This document shows positions 11,877 to 22,586 of a DNA stretch of 64,000 nt, one piece after another (the first letter of the stretch is position 1; the number at the start of each line of letters is the position of its first letter). Location: contig NDFF03000389.1 in the NCBI GenBank assembly GCA_002150815.3, positions 1 through 64,000 on the forward strand, written 5' to 3'. The translations under genes and the position numbers were made by a program. Source of the DNA: Grammothele lineata (taxonomy: Eukaryota > Basidiomycota > Agaricomycetes > Polyporales > Polyporaceae). The notes under the pieces are model-generated. The model saw only the letters and a program-made list of their open reading frames with translations. It had not been told where the DNA came from and searched no databases.

Positions 11877-12642
11877 ATACCCTCGCCGCTTCGGTGTTCG
11901 GATTCACAGACACCGAAAGAGCGAAACAGTGTACCGGCCTGGCAAATCATCTCCGATGACAACGTAACGTTCACAGAGGGCTTAGAGTACCCTTTAATGC
12001 ATACCTGTACAGTTTGAAGTAAAACAATGAGAGGGGATTTTGTAGAGACCTCAACTGCAGTGTGCGGACATATTTCTGGGAGCATCATAGTTCTATCCAC
12101 ACGCGCTTGAGTTGGGCGAGGATGAATTCCAGTCGCGTCGCCACCACTCTCTCGCGGGACCCCGGCGCGAGTCGCGTCGGTGCGACTCCTTCCCGGGGCC
12201 AAGCTCAAGCCGGCGGAGGCGAGTGTAAGTATATGAAGACGTAGCTAAATAGAAAGATACCAAGAATAGAGATAGCGGAAGGGCGGATGCGGAAAGGAGG
12301 AAGTACTGGAAGTCGAGGGATTTTCGAGCACGCGGGCGAGAGAGGAGGATGCGAGTAGTTATGAGGCATCGTACCTTTTGAGCACCCGGGCGAGAGAGAG
12401 GGTGAGGGACGAGAGTACAGGAGAAGGCTGTATATATACACATATCGAAACCTAAAGCGAAGTTTAGTGGCTCTATGAACGAATCCAAAGGCGGCCGATG
12501 TCACTGAGGGAGCAAGACGACGCTTTCTCTCGGGGCTCGAGGGGTGTCGGGCTTTAAGCATGAGGCTCGGAGCGGCGGGTGCTGACGCTTCGCGTCAGCC
12601 GCGTGGTCCTCAAGCGCCTCTCATAGACCCACGACAACAAGT

Positions 12643-13337
12643 ACTATCGCTACCCCAGTGTTCGGACAAGTCATTCTGAGAGCTCTGTCCCTCCCCCGAT
12701 AACAGTACAACTTTACTCTAAGGTACATCTACATGTCTTCTAAGTGCATACAAATTTTGGGAGGGATTGGTGAAGTGGTGTCGACGATCTCTCGGGAGGA
12801 GGCAGTACTGGTCAGTCCCCTCCGATCTTGTTCAGGATCGCTTCAACGCAATTCATGGGCGCTTGGCCCCAAACTTTCCAGGATTCATACTGACATATGT
12901 AGCCACCTAGGCCATAATTTTCCGAGACGGAACGCGAGACAGGAGGGTCAGGGTACAGATGCTGTCCGAAGACGTGACCTCTGGTGCCACAAGAGAGGCG
13001 TCGAGTTTTGATTTCCGCCCCGGCAGTCAATGCGGCAAGTGGCGTCTAGTCCCCGCGTCGCGGGCAGCGAGTCTGGCGCTAGGATCGGAGTTGGCGGCGG
13101 CGAACTCGGCACCGTGACAAGACCGTGACGGTGCTCCCAGACATGTGTCCGAACACTGGGGTTGCAGCCTCTATCACACCCCCCTCTCATTCTTTCCACT
13201 TCAAACTTTATACGTATGTTGTTTGAGCCCGTAATAAGCCATCTGTGAAAGTTTGGTTGTTATCGGTGATGTTTGCCAGACTTGCACTCCATTTCGCCTT
13301 TTCGGCGCTCGTTCATCCGAGCACTGGGTAGCGATAG
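12643..13337. mobile_element. Inverted-repeat element, copy A (about 690 bp)
   Basis: The left end reads CTATCGCTACCCCAGTGTTC and the right end is its near-exact inverse (CACTGGGTAGCGATAG), giving terminal inverted repeats of about 22 bp. The body is clearly homologous along its full length to 54337-55006 in the same orientation, sharing blocks such as GTGTCGACGATCTCTCGGGA and TCCGATCTTGTTCAGGATCG. It has no reading frame conserved between the copies, so it is a non-autonomous DNA transposon. No target duplication was found. Confidence 0.8.
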
Positions 13338-13384
13338 CCGCAAGGCGCGGACTATCATAGGCGCCGGGGCGAAAATCAAAACTC

Positions 13385-13455
13385 ACTCGGCGGGGATTCC
13401 CGACTTTTGGGACAAAGAAAAATCGATGAAAAACCATCGCTCGTGGCAACCCGCC
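13385..13455. repeat. Fragment related to the 3.5-kb MITE ends
   Basis: The sequence GGCGGGGATTCCCGACTTTT, followed by GGGACAAAGAAAAATC, matches the terminal repeats of the MITE at 3497-3733. It lies 50 bp beyond the right end of the copy A element. Only about 70 bp can be recognised and the second end is not seen. Confidence 0.6.
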
Positions 13456-13640
13456 GCGTCAATGTCGCTCTTGTGGCACCTCTCAGAGTCGGGACTCCTC
13501 AGACAACCTGGACACCGTGACCACCTCAGAATCGGAACTAATTTTGTGTTGCTGTCTGTTTGGCCTGTGTTCTGTAGCCGACACGCACGTTCCCACCGCT
13601 GACGTCTGTGCCACCTCCCTCATGCTCTCACCCTGATTCA

Positions 13641-13912
13641 GCCGAAGGATAGTTTCCTCTCAGACTCAGACTGACCTAGGTGAGGATACTAGACGAGCGC
13701 CCGATGTGCCAACCCTCTGCGTAGACACCTTGTGTCTTCGCGCTGGAGGATTGGTCGATACAGTCCAGAACACACGATGGATCTCCCACAATCAATATGA
13801 AACAACGACCATCGAGCCAGGGCCAATACAAAGCCTGAGTCCGTTAGTTCGAGCTCAAATGCCTGTATGAAACCAGTGTGGGGCATCGTTTCATCCCAGC
13901 GTACGCACCGCG
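13641..13912 (+). pseudogene. Decayed fragment of the 894-aa gene
   Basis: From 13692 the sequence follows the coding region of the 894-aa gene at about 8427-8655, with matching blocks in the same order: GATGTGCCAACCCTCTGCGT against GACGTGCCAACACTCTGGGT, CTTCGCGCTGGAG in both, then ACGATGGATCTCCCAC against CAATGGATGCATCAC, and GCGTACGCACC against GCGTACGTGCC. An internal stretch of about 28 bp is deleted and the frame is lost. The 5' flank motif GAAGGATAGTTTCCTCTCAGAC (13643-13664) matches 7572-7593, so the copy arose with flanking DNA and then lost most of the sequence between. Confidence 0.8.
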
Positions 13913-16399
13913 AAGTTCCCCCCCATGCCGCACGTCACAGGTGAGGAATGGCATCCTCTCCGAGTTGCATTCGACACGTAGAAGAGGGAAAAACATGCCT
14001 TTTTAAGGCAGTAGGAGAGACGCGTCAAATGAGGCGGCGGTCTTGCAACTGCCGGCGGGCGTGTCGTTGTGAAGTGCGGCTTGAGGCTGACCCACGCTAC
14101 ACAGTTGCGCAAATGCCTACGATACGCAGCCAGACGGATCTCGACACGAGAGCTCCTGTGTAGCAGTGTATCAACATGCTCAACACGCTGGAAGGCCTTC
14201 GAAAGCCACTACCCAGTGAGCCACCATCCACACTAGTGGACAGAGACTTCGAGAGCAACGTCGACATGCTCTCCGACAGGAACGAACTGACGCAGGCGTC
14301 TCCCTCTTCACCGCCTTTCCGTATATCCCGGGTGTGGACCATAATTCGATAACGAGAATCGTGGGCGGTTGTGCGCGTGGAGCGGCTGTTCTCCACAGAG
14401 GAGAGCTTAGGCGCGTCGAGGTCGTGCTGCACGGTATCGCAAGCATCCATGTGACAGGGGCGATCGCGTTCAACATCCTGGACTCCTGGAGGTTTTTGTA
14501 TATTCTTCCCCCAGGTTGTACCTTGTGGCCCTGCCGAGTCAACGGCCAGAAGATGGTGATGTGCGAATATCTGTGGATTCTTCCTGATCTTACGTAGGCT
14601 ACCGTAGATTTTCTGGTGGGCCCTTGTCATTACGATAGGGTTCGTGGCTGCGCTCCGGTACTTACTCATGTTCATACGGGGTAGTTTGCTTTGATACGAT
14701 AGTTACGTTACAGAAATATTACTTGGTCTGGATGTGGGTGGTCTGCCGGATTGAGCCGCTGGTCGTAATCAGCCCCCTCCTCCTCCTACCTAAGATAGGG
14801 CGCCGCGCCCACAAGGTCAGAAGAGAGGGATGTCGCGCGAACGGGGGAGCGGTGCGGTCAACGTGAGATGTGGCGGGTTCAGAGGAAGGGACCATGTGGA
14901 CAGTTCCTCGATAGGATGCTTGGCAAGGGTAAACGGACGGGCATAACGAAGAGGGTGCGCGAGGATGCATAACCAGCCAGGTGTGGGGGCGACTACTGCT
15001 TAGGGGCGCCGTCTATTCCTATTTAGCACAATAGTCTTCCCTCTCCAAGCTCTCTCGCCTTCAAGTTGAGCGGCCCGTCTTCGTGCTTACAGCTCCTGCT
15101 TACATACTGCCTCCCTTTCAGCTGAAGCCTTCAGTCGCAACTGGCCGAAGCGTAACGACGGCGTTTCTTGTATGTACAGATGGAATGGGTGTATATAATG
15201 TGGCTTACAAGACGATATCAAGCCGTTGAATGCCACTCGTATCACAGTATGTACTAGGTCAGACGACAGGATGCTCTTGGACCGGAGAATTTGAGTCTGA
15301 TAGAAATACTTCAATGCCTGTTTGGCTATGAGTGGGACACGCTTACTGGGGGATCCAGTTTGTGGTACACTGATCGTGACATACACTCGTGTTCGGGCGC
15401 ACTGCACCGCGCGGAGCTGCTTTAGGTGATATCGATGGGGACTTGCATGTCAAATGTGTAGTTGGCACTTGGATGGCATCAAAACAGAGCGAGCCGAGGT
15501 AGAAGACCGCCGCGGGCCTCAAGTAGGCATCAGTAAAAACCGAGCACACTAGCCATACGGATGCTGCGCTGCCGCTCTTCAACGTTATCGAGATGTCATA
15601 CTTGTAGCACAAAGACTTCGTTTGGAGATTGGGGTTTGCGGAGTCGCCGTCCATCACGTTGAGTGTTGTTCTGGTGTACGAACAATTGCAAACGGCGACC
15701 GCTGGAGTCAGCCGAAGAACAAACGCATCATCAGGTAGGAGGATCAGAGCTGGGAATTAAAAGACGCGCCTTTCATTGAGCCGCGCAAACGCTCAGCACT
15801 TAAACGGAGCGGCGGCACGGCAAGGGGACGAGGAGAACCTGGAGAAGTAACAAGTGGAAGCGAACGACCTCCAGGACGAAGGCCGAGGCGCCCAAATGGC
15901 GCTGCCGCGCTGACAGAGCAAATCTTGACGCTCAGTTGCTCTACCTTCACCACAATGTCCGTCTCTCTGCCTCCTTCCTCCATTGCTTTCCCTTCATCCT
16001 CCGACGTCCGTGTTACACAAGCGCCCGTTCCACATGTGTGGTGCGTCTCCACTCTATATCGTCTTCAAACATGCAGGCGACAATAGGAGTTAGAGAGAAT
16101 GTGCCGGTTGTGAGCTCAGAGGACATGGTAAGACCTGTGACATCATTCTCTTGTCTACGTTTATATAGGCCCCCTCGCTCTCCGCTCGTCATCCCAAAGA
16201 GGCGTCGAAACTTGCACGTCATACTAGCGAGCTTCGGCGCAACCTCCGATGGGACGTGCCCGTGTTCCCGCTTGATCGTGAGTGAATTTACCTTTGCTGC
16301 GCGCGAGGACCGCCTTATCCGCCCCGAGACGCCCCTGCATACTCGCAAGTGATCCGCCACTCTTCCAAAGAAGATTCTAACCGGGAGTGCTCGAATATA
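13913..16399. other. No firmly supported gene
   Basis: Two minus-strand stretches have a somewhat protein-like character: around 15660-15470 (a hydrophobic frame with SVWLVCSVFTDAYLRPAAVF) and 16050-15744. Neither has a recognised motif or a complete splice model. Confidence 0.35.
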
Positions 16400-16419
16400 T
16401 GAAGTGCTACTCATGTGTG

Positions 16420-16670
16420 TATTGTGAGGTATGTCCTCACCCTTACCTCCTTCTCGGCCAAGCTCTCCTGAAGCTCGTACCCCACGTGTCCCTGTTCTCA
16501 GTTGTTCTCCCCGCGCGGCTCCTCGGCCGCGTCCGCGTGGATTCACAAGTTCCGCATGGAAGAGCGCAAAGGCAGCACCGTGTTCCCTGACTTTCAGCGT
16601 GCCACCGAAGTACGCTATGGCGTCGTATAGTTCAAGCTCGGGCACGAGACATGAAGGATTGTTTCGTTCG
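16420..16670 (-). CDS. Coding-like exon, hypothetical
   Basis: The minus-strand frame reading PELELYDAIAYFGGTLKVRE has normal protein character and ends at a good donor (GTAAGG at about 16431). No ATG in frame begins it, and the next exon with matching phase soon meets a stop, so it may be a remnant. I do not recognise the family. Confidence 0.25.
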
Positions 16671-17938
16671 TGGAGTCAAACATGGCGTTGAGAGTTGTTT
16701 CTACGTATGTCCCAGAGGATGATGCGCTCGATGGGCACCCCACAGATAAGCCCGACGAACCCATCTATGAACCCGCCGATGATGGGAGGTCGGGGAGGGA
16801 TAGCGAACACGTCGCAGATGCAACGGGTACGCTCTGCTTGTTACTTTGGGCGCGTCGTAGCGGGTTGAGCTAATGTATCGATGCCCTCGCGCGTGGACAG
16901 TGTGGCTAGATGACGGTATTTGCCCACAAGCCACCGCAGCGCAGCCGCAGCAGCTCGCTGGAGGCATAGGTGCTGAGGGTGAGCACGCCTGGGCGTTCAG
17001 CCCGCGCTCGCACGAAGGCATGATGGAGTGGTGGAATACGTGTGAGTTTTCCACGCGTGCTACGTCGTCGCCTTGGAGTAAATGCAACGCTTATGCCCCG
17101 CTACCGCCGCGGTGCATGCCACAGGTATGCCCTGGAGGACGGCGCAGAGGGGACCGAGTGCGAGATTTCAAGTGCTGAGGTGCAAGTAGAGGGGCGCGTG
17201 GACAACGATGTCTAGTTCATTGAGGTGCGCCGCGCGGCTGCAAGGGCGACAGCGTCGACGGCTCTAACGTAACGTAGATATTGGTAGTCCACTGATGTAT
17301 CCGTAGTCGCACCTGAATGGTATCCGTTTTCGCAAGCTGTGTATCCGCTCACGCATTTCGCTAATTGCTCTTATCAGTCTTACTTGCAGTGCTTACCAGC
17401 ACTGGCGTACTTACGCTTACGGGTGGCCTTACATAGTAGAATAAGGGCGAAGAATTATTTTTCGAGAAGTTCTGGTCGGCGGCGGGACCGGTAGACGACG
17501 ATGGGGAAACACAAGACACAGAGAGATAGGCGAGACATGATGCAGGATGCGAGAACATCCACAACCTTTCCAGTTGGGACATGGAACATGAATAGTTGAG
17601 GGCACATGCGCGGAAACATAGGATTTTACAAAGTGAGGGCGCCATGAAAGAAATTTGTAGAACTTCCTACAGGCGTTGAACATGCAAGCTACTAGGTGCC
17701 AAGGAGCGACAAAGTGTAAGTGGATATCAGAAAGGGGTGGAGGGACGAGGCTAAGGATGAAGAACCATATCTAACCACTATCCATGTACTTCCTCATAGT
17801 GGCACAGAATTTGGTACACAAACGCGATGAAAGGAGGTGAATAGTCCAAGAAAAGATGGTAATGAGTGAAATGCCAGATACAACGACATGCAAAGGGATT
17901 CAGCAAAGCTGGCATGTCCATATCGCAGATCACCTTCG
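16671..17938. other. No gene seen; probable flank of the first KDZ element
   Basis: This stretch lies beyond the 3' end of the minus-strand KDZ-linked gene. I searched by eye for a terminal inverted repeat matching the region after 26591 and did not find one. Confidence 0.4.
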
Positions 17939-20900
17939 CTAGTCTTTGCCAAGTGCTTTCCGCGAGGGTACTGGCGCACGGGCAGACCGCCGGGGAGCCT
18001 CTAGCACCGCTGGTGCGTCAGGTACCTTCCTAGTACGTCCACGACCACGGGTCCTGCTGCGACCCCTACCGGTACCCCCCCGACCACGACCTTGGGGAGA
18101 CGCATCTGAAAGATGCTCATCCACTGCTTTCTTGCCAGGATCTTCGTCTTCGGATGAAATGACGATGTTGTGAGAAGTGCCTCTGGGCTTGCTATCTGAC
18201 AGCTTGGGCGCACGGCGCTGGATTGGAGGTGGCTTTAACACAGCTTGTGTATCGGCGGTGTTGTGGGCATCACGCCCCTTGTCCGATGTGGGAAACCGAT
18301 CATCCAGCCCTTCCTGGAGGACCGTAGGGATCGGAGCGAGAATGACCTCTGCAGCTTTCCCCTTGCGTTTAGCAGAGTCTTCGGCGAGCGCAGAGATGGC
18401 GGCGCAGAGAGCGTCAGAAACGTGCCGGTCACATAAAGGACTGCTCTTCAAGACATTGGGGATTCTAGGTATCTGCTCATCAGTGGTCCTCAGGCGTTGG
18501 GACAATTGACAATCTCTAAAGAAGAGCCCTAGAACCAGCAGATATCTCTGGATTGTGGCCGCACTCGATGAAAGACACGGAGGGCGAGCAGCGAAGGCGG
18601 AGAAGGCTTCATGCAACGAAGGAATGGCGTGAACGTATTCTGGGAGGAATGGAGATGCATAGGACCATGTGCCCCAATCCCAGGGCAGTTCCATGGGAAA
18701 CGTCACCACCTCTTGTACCTGCAGTTTTGTCAGAATAAGATTCACAGCACCATGGCAGATTACTACACAAACCTTGCCCTGATAGCTATCAACCAGTTGA
18801 CGCCACAATGGGTCAGTACATAAAGCTTGCAAGTACTGCGCCCTTTCCTTGATCGGGATATCCAAAGGGGCGTGCCTAGGATTGGAGCGAGGCTTAGGAC
18901 GGGGGCGAACCTTGGGCAGCACCGCGGAGATAGACTGCGCGAGAGGAGGGACCTCCATGCACAGCTCTGACTCGTCGTCTCTGGCATCGTGGGGAAGAAT
19001 GGGGTCGCTATGATCGTGTCGGACGTAATGATGGTCGGTGCGAGATCCAGCGGCAGTCTCTCCAACAGGATTTTCGGCAGGGATAGGAAGGGTAGGGTCA
19101 CCAAGGGGATGGGGTGGATTAGGATCGGTGGAAAGGGGGACTATAGAACTTGTGCACTGGTCGTGCTCGCCACCCATGGGCTCGTCAGGGTTATCATAGA
19201 AATCTTCCCAGTCGGTAGCCAGATCCGAAGGTGCGTCACTCTCCAAGAAGTCATCTACCTCGTCATCCGGAATGTGATCCGCGTCCTCGTCCTCAGCATG
19301 TAAGGAGGCAGAATGGCTAGGAGAATCACTGCGGATATCATCATATGCGCTGGACGTCTCGTGTTCCTTTTGTGACGGAGCTTTCCCCCGAGCTTCGCCG
19401 TTCTCCGGAACCTTGTCCTGGCGAGCAGTCAGCGAACATTCATAGGGACAAGTACACGTCACGCACTGTAGGATCGTTCTGTTTCTTTGTCTCTGTGTGG
19501 CAGTTCTTGTCTGTAGCCGTTGCGTCACGTTTTGCATTAGGGGATTCCGGCATTCCACGATACAGCGCCTTGACCAGCTTCCCGCCGACGACTACATGAG
19601 ACAAGCGAAAGGGAGTTCCTTGCCCCCGAGAAGAGGGATGCTCCATCTCCATGATAGCAGCGAATATGCCTTCCAGTTGAAATCTTTTGTAACGAGACAG
19701 GTCAAGAAGCTTTGGCATATCTGGCCAGATGTGCGAGGAGAGGACGGAAGACTTGAAGGGTTCTATTTGAGCCCAGGGAATCCTATCGGTATAGCGGCCA
19801 CTCGCCATTGCTGATCGGAGACAAACATTATTACAACGTCGCCCGCAAGACAGATCATCGTCACTTACACCAGTGGATGCAAAGATATTCATGCAAGACA
19901 GCCATCAAGCGGGCCCCATTCATTGGCGCTCCGTTCTCTATGTTGGTCAAAATAGGAAAGCCGTCGTCGTCGTACGCAAACACGTAGGGCGGTAGGCCAG
20001 GTCGCGGAGCCGGTTTAACAGCTAACTTTGCATCGAGGTCTGGATACAAAAGAGTAGTAGAGCAATCGGCCCACGATTCCTTTAGGGGGTTCTCCCAATC
20101 GTCGGATTTGTAGAGTTGGCGGAACGTGAACGGAACCGACTTTTCATCATGCAATACCTCGGATAGATCCATACTGGCAGGAAGAATTTTGTTAGTAGGT
20201 TGTGTACCCTAAAGAGACGTGTAACTGACGTCCGCCAAAGAAGTTGGCCCTTTGACTCCCCCGGACATGTAGCAGCAATGAAAAGAGCCATCCCTGCTTG
20301 CCGATAAAACATCTTGATTATAGCAGCCATCCAGGCCGCGCTCCGCTTAGCGGCGATACTATCAGCTGATGTTAGAAGACTGGCGCCATTCAATCCTGAC
20401 AAACAGAGAATGCGTACATGGGCTTCCATTTCGCATCTGGACCGTCGTTGTTCCAGCGGATGGCCTCTGCCACCAGCTCGTCTTGCTCGACTGTGGTCAA
20501 CCGGCCGTACGCCACATTGCACGCTATGGTCCAATACGCGATAGGCTTCTTGACATCGCCCTCAGCGTGCGACATCTGTCGAGCGGCCTCGCTGATATCG
20601 TCCCTGTTTTTCACGCCGTAAACTGACTGTGCTGTCCACTCGCGACGTAGCTTGAAGGGAACTTGGGCTCGTTTCGTTTCCAAACGGTTGCCGAACCAAT
20701 GTTTCACTTTCTGGAATGCAATGAGAAGTTTGCACTCACATGAGAACAGTCTACATTACCGTGTAGATAACCTCATACGCAAATGGATCGTTGACATCCA
20801 GTTTCCGTCGCTGTAGAATGTCCACAACCGCCTCCTCGCGAAGCGCCGCACGAACAGCGGCATTTCCTCGCCGGAAAGCTGCTTTCTTAGTCTCAAGATA

Positions 20901-20969
20901 TGCAATATCTAAGTCGGTCAGGTGGGTGCGAAGACGAGGTTGAGCTGGAGGAGGGATGTGCGGGGGCAT
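17939..20969 (-). CDS. KDZ-associated protein with WF and HMG-like segment, 919 aa
   Basis: Six exons on the minus strand: 20969-20760, 20710-20418, 20358-20230, 20173-19869, 19810-19467 and 19417-17939. The five introns are 49-59 nt with donors GTAATG, GTACGC, GTCAGT, GTAAGT and GTGCGT; most have a CTAAC or CTGAC branch site, and phases match at every junction. Exon 2 carries KHWFGNR followed by a basic helix and a segment (about residues 85-170, including PIAYWTIACN, TTVEQDELVAEA and IRWNNDGP) that resembles a divergent HMG box. Exon 5 has the SGRYTDRIPWAQI motif, as in Agaricomycete hypothetical proteins found beside KDZ transposases. The last exon is acidic and disordered, then Gly-Arg-rich near the C-terminus (GRGRGGTGRGRSRTRGRGR), suggesting nucleic-acid binding. 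The role in transposition is inferred. Confidence 0.82.
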
Positions 20970-21098
20970 GTTGGATAAAGTGCGGTGAGATACGAAGGCG
21001 ATTTCTGCCGCATCACCGGCTATGGGAGGTGGTATTTGTAGATGTCATATTGGCGCTCGCGCCTCTCCTTGTTAGTCATCCATCTCCATCTCGCTGTC
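20970..21098. promoter_or_regulatory. Short divergent promoter region
   Basis: Only 129 bp separate the ATG of the minus-strand HMG-like gene (20969) from the ATG of the TET/JBP gene (21099). Both must take their core promoters from this interval. A short palindrome (GCGCTCGCGC, about 21053-21062) is present but no TATA box. Shared control of the two genes is an inference from spacing. Confidence 0.5.
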
Positions 21099-22385
21099 AT
21101 GAATCGCTTGAAGTTCAACGAACTCGTGGCATATTATCTTCATGATATTGTCAGCTGGATGTCCAATCCACAGCGAGAGCACTCATCTCCCCCACGACCT
21201 CCAACGCTCGTGTCTTCTCAACTGTCGGATGACTGTTGGCATGCAGCAGGAATTGTGGTGGAAGCACGTCGGAAAACTGGTACGAGGACAGATGATTGAT
21301 AGTCAGAAACACGCTAAAGTCACAAGTTCCAATGCAGTGGGATGCTGACCGTTATCGCGAGGCCCTCCGATCGCAGAAGGGATTCAACGATGCAGCAGAG
21401 ATAGCCCTCATGACCAATTTTCCACCCATCCGAGGCTTGGAAGAAGTTTTCCGTCGAGAGGGAAGCGGGGAAGCTCTTCCGTTGTGCGCTCATCCGTGCA
21501 TTGTGCGGGACATTCACGGCCGGATCCTGCTCTGGAGTCTCCCCGGGGTAGTACCGCAACACCGCCAGGTGAGTACTGTATGCACCCCCACCCTGCATGA
21601 CAACACCTGATAGTGCAAAGGCAAGCCTCATCCGGCTGCAACAAACTCACCTCCAGCCTCTGTGCGTTATCAAATCGTCCTCGGCCAAGCCGGATTCCCA
21701 TTCTTCCAGAGATTCCGCTGGATGGCGGATGGGGCCGAGATACTTCCATGAAGGCCGCCAGTATGGAAGCGGTCAGCTGTCTCTCTCTGTGGGGTGGTAT
21801 GCTCAGGGACATCACGTATGTCATTGATCGCCTGATAATTACGACATCGCTGACTGTCAATAGAATGTTGACAAAGCCCCCGCTCCCTCCGCATCACTCA
21901 ATGGTAAACCCAACGTGCAATTATGGCTTTCAGAAATGTCAGAATCCTGCGCATTTCTAGATGCGTTGCTCTATGTCACGCATCCAGAGTTATGGCGCGC
22001 TGGCTTTGACGTGGTTCGCAGGTTGAAGGAGCCAAGAGATCAAGATGAAGATACTGCACCGGCAACAGCCTCATGGCCGTCTGTCTTTTCCGCTATTCAT
22101 GCAATTGTCAACAGATCCACCATCTATCACAGGGACAACAACGCTCAACCACCATGGTACGATATGCTCCTTACCCTTGGATCGTACGGAGAGAGGGGAG
22201 TCATGTCGTTTCGAAACCTCGGGTTTTGCGTTCCTTATGACAGCGGATCTGTCGTTTTCCTTTGCTCTAGAATTGTGGTCCACGGCGTCCCTGATGTTGG
22301 TGGAGATCGGATGTGTCTGGCGTTTACGATGGATGATAAAGTATTCCAACATTACAGGTTGCTTAGTCCCACTTGGGCAGTGTAA
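21099..22385 (+). CDS. TET/JBP-family 2-oxoglutarate/Fe(II) dioxygenase, 379 aa
   Basis: Four exons: 21099-21279, 21327-21568, 21621-21815 and 21864-22385, with phase-consistent introns of 47-52 nt (the last has branch CTGAC). The double-stranded beta-helix core is in exon 4. The iron ligands appear as Y-H295-R-D297 and V-H346-G-V, and the 2-oxoglutarate-binding Arg is R355 in GGDRMCLAF. Flanking family motifs are present: FSAIHA(I)VNR before the HxD, PWYDMLLTLG, and before the core a HPCIVRDIHGRILLW segment and a QGH motif. All three metal ligands and the Arg are intact, so activity is plausible. Family members oxidise 5-methylpyrimidines in nucleic acid. Upstream of a KDZ transposase is the classic setting for basidiomycete copies. 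Length is short for the family, but complete for this subgroup as far as I recall. Confidence 0.88.
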
Positions 22386-22451
22386 CATTTTACTACCTGC
22401 GAATGACATGTCTAGTGAACTTTACCGTCTTTTCACACCGTCGGTCCTAGG

Positions 22452-22458
22452 TATATAA
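22452..22458 (+). promoter_or_regulatory. TATA box of the first KDZ transposase
   Basis: TATATAA lies 129 bp before the ATG at 22587 and 67 bp after the TET/JBP stop. This position fits a transcription start near 22485 and a pyrimidine-rich leader (TTTCCTCTTCACCGCCTCAC follows). The transposase therefore probably has its own promoter. Confidence 0.55.
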
Positions 22459-22586
22459 GAGAAGTCCTGCGCGCCCATTTCCTCTTCACCGCCTCACTCT
22501 TTCATACAGATCTCCTCATCAGCCTGCAGCGGATTTCCACTTCGCCGTTTCGTCTTTACCTCACTTCTGTATCCCAAGCTACAGTT

